Assembly: GCA_964352375.1 (NCBI GenBank)
Contig: CAYGSA010000051.1
Location: forward strand, 1 to 12,253
DNA: 12,253 nucleotides
Source: UBA1672 sp964352375
GTDB taxonomy: Bacteria > Pseudomonadota > Alphaproteobacteria > Micavibrionales > Micavibrionaceae
Direction: 5' to 3'
Shown: in pieces, positions 5,428 through 12,253 of the stretch
How positions within the stretch are numbered: position 1 is the first letter of the stretch
Layout: every line of letters begins with the position of its first letter
Position numbers and translations under genes: made by a program
The notes under the pieces: model-generated
What the model was told of the DNA's origin: nothing
Databases searched by the model: none
The model's input: only the letters and a program-made list of their open reading frames with translations

Positions 5428-6745
5428 TGCCCATTGCGGTGAGTTGGTCGCGAATTTCGTCGGATCGTGTGAAATCTTTACTTGCCTTTGCGTCTTTGCG
5501 CTCTTGGATGAGAGTTTCGATTTTGTCCGAGTCTGCATCGGACGCCGCGCCGTAGCCGAGCCAGTCGCTGGGGTTTTCTTGTGCAATGCCGAGAAGTTTG
5601 GCGGCCGCGTTAAAAGCGCCGAGATTGTCTTGATTTAGATTGCGGGAAAGCTCGTAAATTATTGAAATGGCTTTGGGTGTGTTGAGATCATCATGCAGTG
5701 CATCCATGAAATTTTGTGGCGGCGGAGTGCTGAGGGGTTTGACGCCTTCGAATTCACGCAAGGCCTGATATATGCGGTCGAGCGTCTTTTTAGATTGCAG
5801 AATTGATTTTTCGCTCCAATCTAGGGGTTGTCTGTAATGGGCGGATAACAGGGTGAGACGTAGCGTTTCCCCTTTGTACGTGTCGAGAAGGTCATGTGCG
5901 AGGGTAACGTTTCCAATCGATTTGGACATTTTTTCGCCGTTGACGGTGACAAATCCGTTATGGACCCAATATTTGGAGAATGATGCCAGATCATCAGGAT
6001 TGCCATGTGCGCAGCAGCTTTGGGCGATTTCGTTTTCGTGGTGAGGGAACTTTAGATCTGCGCCGCCGCCGTGAATGTCAAAGGGCAGGCCAAGATGCGC
6101 TGCGGCCATGGCAGAGCATTCAATGTGCCAACCGGGGCGGCCAAAGCCCCATGGGCTGTCCCAGCCGGGTTCGTCGCTAGAGGAGGGTTTCCAGAGGACG
6201 AAATCTGCGGGATCTTTTTTGTAGCTGGCGATTTCGACGCGCGCGCCTGCGATTTGTTCATCGCGGTTGCGGCCTGAAAGCCTGCCGTATTTTTCGAAGG
6301 ATGGGACGTGGAACAGGACGTGGCCTTCGGATGCGTAGGCATGGTTTTTTTCAATTAAGGTTTCTATGATTTGGATCATCTCACCAATATGACGGGTGGC
6401 GCGGGGCTGTATGTCTGGCATTTGAACGCCGAGAGTTGCCATGTCTGCGTTATAGATGTCTGTGTATTTTTCTGTGATTACGTTTATTTGTTCCCCTGTG
6501 TCTGCTGCGGCCTTGATGATTTTATCGTCAACATCTGTAATGTTTGAAACATAAGTGACTTTTGGGTAGGTTGCACGCAGGATACGGGCGAGTACGTCGA
6601 ATGTAACTGCCATGCGCGCATTTCCAATGTGGGCGTAGTTGTAAACTGTTGGGCCGCAAGCATAAATGCGGACATTATATGGGTCTATGGGCACGAAAGT
6701 TTCCTTCGTGCGTGTCAGAGAATTATGTAGTTTAAAATTAGCCAT
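5381..6745 (-). CDS. cysS: Cysteinyl-tRNA synthetase
   Basis: The enzyme charges tRNA-Cys with cysteine using ATP (EC 6.1.1.16), in the cytoplasm. The protein has 454 residues, the normal length for this class I synthetase. The HIGN signature is at 39-42 and KMSKS at 272-276. The zinc site that selects cysteine is complete: C30 (ACGPTVY), C210 (HIECSAM), H235 and E239 (HHENE). The C-terminal region (from about 380) has the usual helical anticodon-recognition features and ends TPNGTIWKK. The ATG at 6745 is preferred to an upstream TTG at 6760 because the protein then begins MANFKLHNSLTR, as in relatives. The ribosome site is weak (AAAGA). It is transcribed away from folE. Its 3' end lies under the small basic ORF on the opposite strand, and no clear terminator is seen. 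Confidence 0.97.
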   Translation of the reverse strand: MANFKLHNSLTRTKETFVPIDPYNVRIYACGPTVYNYAHIGNARMAVTFDVLARILRATYPKVTYVSNITDVDDKIIKAAADTGEQINVITEKYTDIYNADMATLGVQMPDIQPRATRHIGEMIQIIETLIEKNHAYASEGHVLFHVPSFEKYGRLSGRNRDEQIAGARVEIASYKKDPADFVLWKPSSSDEPGWDSPWGFGRPGWHIECSAMAAAHLGLPFDIHGGGADLKFPHHENEIAQSCCAHGNPDDLASFSKYWVHNGFVTVNGEKMSKSIGNVTLAHDLLDTYKGETLRLTLLSAHYRQPLDWSEKSILQSKKTLDRIYQALREFEGVKPLSTPPPQNFMDALHDDLNTPKAISIIYELSRNLNQDNLGAFNAAAKLLGIAQENPSDWLGYGAASDADSDKIETLIQERKDAKASKDFTRSDEIRDQLTAMGITIEDTPNGTIWKKI

Positions 6746-6771
6746 TGTCTTTACATTCAATTTTTTACTGG

Positions 6772-6800
6772 AAAATAGGGCAAAGACGCGCTAAGACCAA
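6772..6800 (-). promoter_or_regulatory. Possible promoter of cysS
   Basis: On the minus strand TTGGTC (6795-6800) and TATTTT (6772-6777) are 17 bases apart, about 27 bases before the cysS ATG. Hexamer matches are partial (three and four of six). Confidence 0.33.
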
Positions 6801-6823
6801 GCGTTAATTTAAGGATTTTAATC

Positions 6824-7432
6824 ATGGCGCATGTAGTAAAAACTGACAATACTGATTATCAAAATAATCGTCCGACTCGTGAAGAAGCGATGAAAGCAGT
6901 GGAAGTCTTGCTGCGTTGGGCTGGAGAAGATCCGACTCGGGAGGGGTTGTTAGAGACTCCCAAACGTGTTGTGAAGGCCTATGAGGAGTTTTTCTCCGGT
7001 TATACTAAAGATCCTGCTGCTGATCTTTCCAAGACCTTTGAGGATATTGAGGGCTTTGATGATATGGTGATTGTGCGCGGCATTGATTTTGTATCGCATT
7101 GTGAGCATCACCTTGTACCGATCTTGGGCGTGGCTCACGTTGCATATTGGCCTGATGAAAGGGTAGTCGGCATATCAAAGTTGGCGCGCATTGTTGATAT
7201 TTTTGGACGTCGTTTGGTGTCTCAGGAAAATATGACGCGCAATATTGTTCAGTGTATTGATAAGGTGCTCAAGCCCAAAGGTGTTGCTGTTTATATTGAT
7301 GCGAACCATCAATGCATGTCGACGCGCGGCGTGCATAAGGCGCATTCTTCGACAGTGACGTCTATGTTTAGTGGTATTTTTAAAGACGATGTGCATGTAC
7401 AGCGTCGTTTTCTTGATATGATAAAGGATTAA
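6824..7432 (+). CDS. folE: GTP cyclohydrolase I (type IA)
   Basis: The enzyme converts GTP to 7,8-dihydroneopterin triphosphate with release of formate (EC 3.5.4.16), the first step towards tetrahydrofolate and, in many bacteria, queuosine. The protein has 202 residues. The N-terminal helix region (18-60) contains GEDPTREGLLETPKRVVKAY. The catalytic core shows the zinc ligands C93 and H96 in SHCEHHLVP and C164 in HQCMSTRG. The catalytic histidines are H95 and H162, and GISKLARIVDIFGRRLVSQE forms the usual central segment. All key residues are present. The ribosome site AAGGA is 8 bases before the ATG. The stop is 4 bases before pyrC, whose ribosome site lies inside the end of folE, so the two are cotranscribed and probably translationally coupled. 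No other folate gene is in view. Confidence 0.97.
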   Translation: MAHVVKTDNTDYQNNRPTREEAMKAVEVLLRWAGEDPTREGLLETPKRVVKAYEEFFSGYTKDPAADLSKTFEDIEGFDDMVIVRGIDFVSHCEHHLVPILGVAHVAYWPDERVVGISKLARIVDIFGRRLVSQENMTRNIVQCIDKVLKPKGVAVYIDANHQCMSTRGVHKAHSSTVTSMFSGIFKDDVHVQRRFLDMIKD

Positions 7433-7436
7433 TCCC

Positions 7437-8510
7437 ATGATACAGGTGACGTTGCCGAAATGGTATGATTTGCATACGCACTTTCGGCAAGGTGATGCCG
7501 TTCACGATTACATTCAAGATCATTTAGCGATGGGGTGTGTTGGCGCTCTTGCTATGCCGAACACAAAGCCCCCTGTGGCGGTTGTTTTTGAAAAAGACGA
7601 AGGTGTGTATTGGAGTATTGAGCGTTATGCCCGCGATTTGATGTCGGCGGGGGCGGATTCTTTTGATGCGCTGATTACGCCGTTATATTTGACAAAGGAT
7701 ACGACGCCCGCGATGATTGAGCAGGGCGCGGCGGCAGGGTTGCTTCAGGCGTGTAAGGCTTATCCGCCGCATGGGACGACGGGGGCGGAGTTTGGAATTC
7801 CGATTTCTGATTTTACCCAGAATGGTGTGTTTGCCGCGATGGAGCGCGCAGGCGTCGTTTTGTGCGTTCATGGTGAGGAACATGGATTAGCGCCTGCTCG
7901 TTATTTTGACGCGTCAGGCAATGCGGAGGAGATATTTTACAGCGAGCGCATGCCGCGCGTGCGTGAGGCGTTTCCGAATTTGAAAATTGTGTGTGAGCAT
8001 GTCACGACGAAGGTGGCGGTTGATTTTGTTCGTGATGCGGGAGCAAATACGGGGGCGACGATTACGCCGCAACATTTGCTGTATACGATTGGGGATTTGA
8101 TTCAGGGGCTTAAATATCATTTGTTCTGTTTGCCTGTTTTAAAACACGTACAGGACCGAGAGGCTCTTAGGGCTGCGGTTTTGGACGATGGGAATACGCA
8201 GTTTTTTGCCGGAACGGATAGCGCGCCGCATGCAGAGAAAGTGACAGATTGCGGGTGTGCGGCCGGGTGTTACACAGGCGGCATTGCGCCGCAGCTTTAT
8301 GCGCAGGCTTTTGAAGAAGCCGGAGGAGATGTGAGTGGGGACGCATTTCGTGCTTTTTTGTGTGAAAATGGGCCACATTTCTATGGTTTAAATATTTCAG
8401 ATGAGACGTTTACGCTTGTTAAGCAAGAGGCTTGCGTGGTTCAGACATGTGAGGCTGTGCCTTTGCCGATGGGTTTGGGTCAGAAAACGTTACCTTGGTT
8501 GATACAATAA
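7437..8510 (+). CDS. pyrC: Dihydroorotase, class II (PyrC type)
   Basis: The enzyme reversibly cyclises carbamoyl-aspartate to dihydroorotate, the third step of pyrimidine synthesis (EC 3.5.2.3). The 357 residues correspond to the E. coli PyrC type, not the longer class I enzymes. The dinuclear zinc site is complete: H13 and H15 (DLHTHFRQG), the carboxylated lysine K107 (ACKAYP), H145 (VHGE), H188 (EHVTTK) and D261 (AGTDSAPH). Substrate residues R17 and N42 (MPNTKPP) are present. The Cys-rich loop DCGCAAGCYTG corresponds to a similar loop in E. coli PyrC and is not unusual. AAAGGA lies 8 bases before the ATG. The methyltransferase gene begins 2 bases after the stop, so the three genes from folE form one operon. 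Confidence 0.96.
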   Translation: MIQVTLPKWYDLHTHFRQGDAVHDYIQDHLAMGCVGALAMPNTKPPVAVVFEKDEGVYWSIERYARDLMSAGADSFDALITPLYLTKDTTPAMIEQGAAAGLLQACKAYPPHGTTGAEFGIPISDFTQNGVFAAMERAGVVLCVHGEEHGLAPARYFDASGNAEEIFYSERMPRVREAFPNLKIVCEHVTTKVAVDFVRDAGANTGATITPQHLLYTIGDLIQGLKYHLFCLPVLKHVQDREALRAAVLDDGNTQFFAGTDSAPHAEKVTDCGCAAGCYTGGIAPQLYAQAFEEAGGDVSGDAFRAFLCENGPHFYGLNISDETFTLVKQEACVVQTCEAVPLPMGLGQKTLPWLIQ

Positions 8511-8512
8511 CT

Positions 8513-9688
8513 ATGTCCTCGTCTTGGCAGGTTTTACTGGAGCCTGACATTCAGAACTTTATCAAAGAGCATGAAGATGCGGATGTCGCGGCGCTGGCTT
8601 TGAAGTTCAAGGTTGATCCAATTGTTCTTGATCAGATTAAAGTTCGTCAAAAGGCGCGCATTAAATCCCCAGATTTATATGATACTGAGGGTTTTATATT
8701 TCCGCTCAATGAGACATACGAGCAAGCTTCTTCGCGGGCGTGCGCAGTCTATAAAGCTTCACTCGTATCAGGCGAGCGTTTTGTTGACTTGACAGCAGGA
8801 AGTGGGGCAGATGCTTTTGCATTTTCGAAACGGTTCGATCACTCTGTTTTTGTGGAACGAGATGAGCGATGTGCGTCTTTGTTGGCGCATAATATACATG
8901 CGCTTAATCTTGAAAATATTGACGTAAAACAGTTGCCTTGTGAAGATTTTATAGATCAAATCTATCCTGTGGATTTAATATATATCGATCCTCAAAGGCG
9001 CGAAAATGGGCGGCGTGGTTTCTATGATTTTTCTGCGTGTTCACCGGATCTTATTTCTTTGCTTCCGAAGTTGAAAGCCAAGGCGCATCGTGTGATGATT
9101 AAGGCTTCTCCGTTTCTTGATATTGAAAAGGGTATTGATGATCTTAGCCCAGTGCATGAGGTGCATGTCGTTGAATGGCAGGGGCAATGTAAGGAGGTTT
9201 TGTATCTCCTCAACTTTGCGCGTGAGACTGATCGGGATGATGTTGTTATTCGGGCCGTGTCTTTGGATGATATGGGGTGCGTTGATAGAGATTTTTCTTT
9301 TACTTTTGGGCAGGAGAAGGCTGCGGCTATTTCTTATATGATGCCTCAAGCTTATATCTATGAGCCAAGTGCGGCTTTTCAGAAGGCGGGTGGCTTTAAG
9401 ATGATGGCTTTGCGTTATGGTGTTTCTAAGCTTCACCCTCATACGCAGCTTTACTCGTCTGATGAAATTATTCCAAATTTTCCTGGGCGGACTTATAAAG
9501 TTCTAGGAATTTTTCCAGTTAAATCAGGGGTTTTGCCTGTTTCATCTGCCGATTTGTCGGTGCGTAATTTTCCTGCAGATGTAAAAACCTTGCGTAAAAA
9601 ACTGAAACTTTCAGATGGGGGGGAGCATCGCGTTTACGCTACGACTTTGTCTGATGGATATAAATGCCTTATTTTATGCCAGAAATGA
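8513..9688 (+). CDS. Class I SAM-dependent methyltransferase of the Bacteroidetes PG_1098 / THUMP-like type
   Basis: The protein has 391 residues. A helical N-terminal domain (1-70) precedes a Rossmann methyltransferase core. Motif I is VDLTAGSGADAF (91-102), the acidic end of strand 2 is VERDE (114-118), and the motif IV position reads IDPQRR (158-163) in place of NPPY. RRGFYDFSACSPDL and VMIKASPFLDI follow, then EVHVVEWQGQCKEVLYLL. The C-terminal part (about 240-391) looks like the ferredoxin-like plus THUMP-like module that family members carry. I know this architecture mainly from Bacteroidetes. The substrate is not established; an RNA base is the usual suggestion because of the THUMP-like domain. 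It begins 2 bases after pyrC without its own good ribosome site, so translation is probably coupled. The ATG at 8513 is chosen over an upstream TTG at 8495 that lies within pyrC. Confidence 0.85.
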   Translation: MSSSWQVLLEPDIQNFIKEHEDADVAALALKFKVDPIVLDQIKVRQKARIKSPDLYDTEGFIFPLNETYEQASSRACAVYKASLVSGERFVDLTAGSGADAFAFSKRFDHSVFVERDERCASLLAHNIHALNLENIDVKQLPCEDFIDQIYPVDLIYIDPQRRENGRRGFYDFSACSPDLISLLPKLKAKAHRVMIKASPFLDIEKGIDDLSPVHEVHVVEWQGQCKEVLYLLNFARETDRDDVVIRAVSLDDMGCVDRDFSFTFGQEKAAAISYMMPQAYIYEPSAAFQKAGGFKMMALRYGVSKLHPHTQLYSSDEIIPNFPGRTYKVLGIFPVKSGVLPVSSADLSVRNFPADVKTLRKKLKLSDGGEHRVYATTLSDGYKCLILCQK

Positions 9689-9758
9689 TCTGTTCTAAGC
9701 TCTGGATAAGTAAGGTTTTTCGCCATTCTTGTAAAGACCTTCTTAAGGATTAGAGCTA

Positions 9759-9764
9759 TATAAT
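9759..9764 (+). promoter_or_regulatory. Possible -10 element before the GGDEF-EAL gene
   Basis: A perfect TATAAT lies 39 bases before the GTG start, in the 115-base spacer after the methyltransferase gene. No good -35 box is seen 16-18 bases upstream (the sequence there is GACCTT), so an activator or a different sigma factor may be needed. Confidence 0.3.
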
Positions 9765-9803
9765 ATTAAGGTAGTAGGGACTTTAATCTAGGACAATATT
9801 GGC

Positions 9804-11978
9804 GTGAGCGCGAATAAAATTATTTCATCGGAAGGGCTTATGGCTCGTGAGGATATTGTTCCTCGTGATAAATATTCGCGATTTAAGCGTATGTTTTTCT
9901 CATCTTCCACGCAGATTTGGCGCAGTAAAATTAGCTGGCGCATTGCGTTGGCTGCGTTTATGACGATTCTGCTTGTTCAAACCCTTGTTTTGAATTTGGG
10001 TGGAATAGAGCGTTATCGTCAGGAACGCTTCGATTTGATGAAGGAAAAGGCGCGTGGTGCTATTGCTTCGATTATTGATTCTGAGAAACGTGGATCGCGT
10101 TCCAGCCCCTTCGAACAAAAGCATGTTGATCGTTTGTTGGCGACGACGAAGGTGCGGGGACTTACGGTTTATTCTTATAAATTTGATTACATTCAAAGCT
10201 ATGGTAATCCCGTCCATATTATTCCCAGAAATGGTGAGTTGGATAAAACGTTTATTAATGAAGATGGTTCGGTTTATGAGGTGATTTTTAAGAATTCTGA
10301 TTTGCAGAGTGTGTTTAATGTGATTGTTCAAATAGATGCCAGTGAAGTCCCTAAGTTGGCTCATGCGTATGTTCTTGAGAATATTCTTATTATGTTTATT
10401 TTGTCATTGTTGGTGACGACTGTTTTGATGATTGCGCTTGGTAAGTGGTTGCTGGAGCCGATTTTGTTTATGCGGTCTAATTTGGTTGCTGCTTTTAAAA
10501 ATCCAGAAAATCCTGATATTCAAGATTCTCCCTATAATGCTTCGGATGAGATCGGTGCGGCGATTGATTTAGGGCAGCGTCTGATCAAACAAAATGCGCA
10601 GAATTTGCGTAACCTTAAAAGTACGGCTGAAGATAAGATTCACAAGCTAGCATATTATGATACTTTGACTGGTCTTCCTAATCGCGCTTTGTTTGTGCAA
10701 ACGTTGGATGAGCGTTCTCGTCCTAACAAAGACGAGGCGGTTGAGCGCTTTGCGGTCATTACACTGGACTTGGATCATTTCAAAGATGTGAATGATTCTA
10801 TGGGGCATAATGTTGGTGATGCGATTTTGCGGTCAGTTGGGAAGAAGCTTCGTGCTTCTTTGCCTGAATCCGCCATGGTTTCGCGTACGGGGGAGGATGA
10901 ATTTGCGATTATGATGTCCCTTTCGGGTAATAATTTGGGGGCTCGGGATGTTGCGGAGCGCGTTGTTGGTGTTATTCGCGCTGAGCCATTTAGAGTGTTT
11001 AATGAAGAGTTTCAAATTCGTGCGTCTGTTGGCGTTTCTGTTTTTCCTGATGATGGTGCGGAGCCTGATGTTGTGCTTAAGAATGCCGATATTGCGCTTA
11101 ATCGTGCGAAGGAGGAGGGGCGCGATACGATTAAAGAATATTCGGAAGATTTTGATCGTGCCGTGCAAGAGCGCTTTCAAATCCTTCGTGATTTGCGTGA
11201 TGCGCTGGAGCATGATCAGCTTGATCTTCATTTCCAGCCGCAGCTTTGTTTGAAAACTGGCAAGGTTATTGGCGCAGAGGCGCTGCTTCGTTGGTGGAAA
11301 CCAGATGATGGTAAACAGGGTGGGCAGTTTATTTCGCCTGCTGTTTTTATTCCTGTGGCCGAGCAGTCTGGTTTGATTGTGCCGATTGGTCGGTGGGTTT
11401 TGAATAAGGCGTGCCGGGTTGCGCAGCAATGTAAAGAACAGCACGGGTTTGATATTCGGTTTGCGATTAATGTGTCTGGCAATCAATTTGTGCATGGTGA
11501 TATTTGCGCCGATGTTTCTAATATTTTGCAAGAAACTGGGCTTGATCCGCATATGATTGAACTTGAAGTGACCGAGAGTGTGTTTATGGATGATATTAAT
11601 CATACGATTGGTATTCTTGACTCCTTGCACCGTTTGGGTGTGGAGCTTGCGATTGATGATTTTGGGACGGGGTATTCTTCGCTGTCTTATCTTTCGCAGT
11701 TCCCGATTGATCGTTTGAAAATTGACCAGTCTTTTATTCGTAATGCCCTGAATGACAAAGATAATGCCTCGATCGCGCGGACGATTATTAATCTTGGGCA
11801 CTCGCTTGATTTGAAGGTGATTGCGGAAGGTGTTGAAACTAAACAACATGAAGAGTTCCTCGTGAAAGAAGGTTGTGATGAAGTGCAGGGCTATCGCTAT
11901 TCTCGGCCTGTACCCGTTGATGATTTTGTTGAGTTTGTGAAATCGTATAATGGTGATCTCTCTGGTTTTGGTGACTAG
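9804..11978 (+). CDS. Membrane GGDEF-EAL protein, probable cyclic-di-GMP phosphodiesterase
   Basis: The protein has 724 residues. A transmembrane helix (about 46-65), a periplasmic region (66-190) and a second helix (192-215) form a sensor module. A HAMP-like linker (216-262) and a coiled segment follow. The GGDEF domain (282-447) starts with DTLTGLPNR and holds LDLDHFKDVND, but the signature is GEDEF (363-367). The I-site position reads PESA instead of RxxD. The EAL domain (about 470-710) has all expected catalytic residues: EALLRW (E492), NVSGNQF, LEVTES, DDFGTGYSS (D618, D619), K639, EGVE (E675) and QGYRYS (Q695). Hydrolysis of cyclic-di-GMP is therefore likely and synthesis unlikely. GTG 9804 is used, with AGGA 10 bases before it. 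An in-frame ATG at 9840 with GGAAGG close by is a real alternative that would drop 12 residues. Confidence 0.93.
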   Translation: MSANKIISSEGLMAREDIVPRDKYSRFKRMFFSSSTQIWRSKISWRIALAAFMTILLVQTLVLNLGGIERYRQERFDLMKEKARGAIASIIDSEKRGSRSSPFEQKHVDRLLATTKVRGLTVYSYKFDYIQSYGNPVHIIPRNGELDKTFINEDGSVYEVIFKNSDLQSVFNVIVQIDASEVPKLAHAYVLENILIMFILSLLVTTVLMIALGKWLLEPILFMRSNLVAAFKNPENPDIQDSPYNASDEIGAAIDLGQRLIKQNAQNLRNLKSTAEDKIHKLAYYDTLTGLPNRALFVQTLDERSRPNKDEAVERFAVITLDLDHFKDVNDSMGHNVGDAILRSVGKKLRASLPESAMVSRTGEDEFAIMMSLSGNNLGARDVAERVVGVIRAEPFRVFNEEFQIRASVGVSVFPDDGAEPDVVLKNADIALNRAKEEGRDTIKEYSEDFDRAVQERFQILRDLRDALEHDQLDLHFQPQLCLKTGKVIGAEALLRWWKPDDGKQGGQFISPAVFIPVAEQSGLIVPIGRWVLNKACRVAQQCKEQHGFDIRFAINVSGNQFVHGDICADVSNILQETGLDPHMIELEVTESVFMDDINHTIGILDSLHRLGVELAIDDFGTGYSSLSYLSQFPIDRLKIDQSFIRNALNDKDNASIARTIINLGHSLDLKVIAEGVETKQHEEFLVKEGCDEVQGYRYSRPVPVDDFVEFVKSYNGDLSGFGD

Positions 11979-11996
11979 TGCCTTGTTTTTGGTGCG

Positions 11997-12014
11997 TTTT
12001 GGGTGTACTCAAAA
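11997..12014 (+). other. Small hairpin just before aroA
   Basis: TTTTGGG and CTCAAAA can pair (seven pairs, one of them G-T) around the loop TGTA. The hairpin ends 3 bases before the aroA ATG, in the only spacer between the genes. It has no T tract on its 3' side and is not a normal terminator. It might limit ribosome access, since aroA also lacks a clear ribosome site. Confidence 0.3.
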
Positions 12015-12017
12015 TAG

Positions 12018-12253
12018 ATGAACAATAAATCTTATTCTGGTCCACTTAAATCTCAAAAAATTACATCTTTAAACGGGCATGCACGCATCCCTGGTGATAA
12101 GTCGATTTCGCATCGTTCCATTATGTTTGGGGCGCTCGCGATTGGGGAGACGATTATTAGTGGTTTGCTGGAGGGGGACGATGGGCTTGCGACGGCTGCC
12201 GCGATGAAGGCGAGGGGGGCGAAGGTTCATTCTGGTGATGATGGTCTGTGGCG
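12018..12253 (+). CDS. aroA: 3-phosphoshikimate 1-carboxyvinyltransferase (EPSP synthase), 3' end outside window
   Basis: The enzyme transfers the enolpyruvyl group of PEP to shikimate-3-phosphate, the sixth step of the shikimate pathway (EC 2.5.1.19). The first 78 codons are visible. The N-terminal signature is complete: ARIPGDKSISHRSIMFGALA, with the lysine, serine and arginine that bind substrates, followed by GETIISGLLEGDDGLATAAAMKARGA. The wording is close to the Agrobacterium CP4 enzyme, suggesting the glyphosate-insensitive class II, but the deciding motifs lie beyond the window. The ATG follows the GGDEF-EAL stop by 39 bases. No Shine-Dalgarno sequence is seen, so translation may be weak, coupled or leaderless. 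Confidence 0.92.
   Translation, partial: MNNKSYSGPLKSQKITSLNGHARIPGDKSISHRSIMFGALAIGETIISGLLEGDDGLATAAAMKARGAKVHSGDDGLW

Noticed and set aside
6743..6760. TTG at 6760 as the cysS start
   Set aside because: It adds only MNVKT. The ATG at 6745 gives the N-terminus typical of the family.
9712..9741. AAGGTTTT / AAGACCTT possible stem after the methyltransferase gene
   Set aside because: Eight weak pairs, a large loop and no following T run; it does not look like a terminator.
10833..11849. 338-codon open frame on the minus strand opposite the GGDEF-EAL gene
   Set aside because: Its composition (Asn, Arg, Ile and Thr in excess, no recognisable motif) is that of a shadow frame, and the plus-strand gene is certain.

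Overview
The window looks like part of an alphaproteobacterial chromosome of modest G+C. The main clues are the gene order rpoN, hpf, ptsN, the Hsp20 plus DUF1150 pair, and a short zinc protein resembling the mitochondrial complex I subunit NDUFS6. The start of aroA also resembles the Agrobacterium CP4 enzyme. I would guess a deep or free-living lineage near Rhodospirillales or Micavibrionales, but the sequence alone does not settle this. A run of exactly 100 N (2014-2113) marks an assembly gap, so this is probably a scaffold from a draft or metagenome assembly.

Layout: 1-2013 carries rpoN (5' end missing) and the long ribosome hibernation factor gene (3' end lost in the gap). Positions 2226-2693 hold a ptsN-type gene whose phosphorylatable histidine is replaced by aspartate. 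On the minus strand, 3752 down to 2696, lie the zinc-finger gene, an Hsp20 chaperone and a DUF1150 protein. A membrane-anchored, pilin-like secreted protein follows on the plus strand (3835-4488). Next is an AT-rich stretch (about 4489-5380) with an unrecognised minus-strand gene and a back-to-back promoter pair. cysS (minus) is followed divergently by a tight plus-strand cluster folE-pyrC-methyltransferase (6824-9688). The window ends with a membrane GGDEF-EAL protein and the start of aroA.

How the genes fit together: rpoN, hpf and ptsN normally form a nitrogen, stationary-phase and phosphotransfer regulatory set. Here its last member appears unable to carry phosphate on the usual histidine. 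The rest is mostly housekeeping: cysteine charging, pterin and pyrimidine synthesis, aromatic amino acids and protein folding. The GGDEF-EAL protein keeps a complete EAL catalytic set but has GEDEF in its cyclase domain and no I-site. That pattern matches the GTP-activated phosphodiesterase PdeA of Caulobacter.

The least expected structure is at 5199-5281. Two promoters with perfect TTGACA -35 boxes sit back to back, and each places its likely start point at or next to an ATG. They would give leaderless transcripts for the orphan gene on one side and a 48-residue, strongly basic peptide on the other. The zinc-finger gene shows the same leaderless arrangement. I see no rRNA, tRNA, CRISPR array, insertion sequence or prophage gene.
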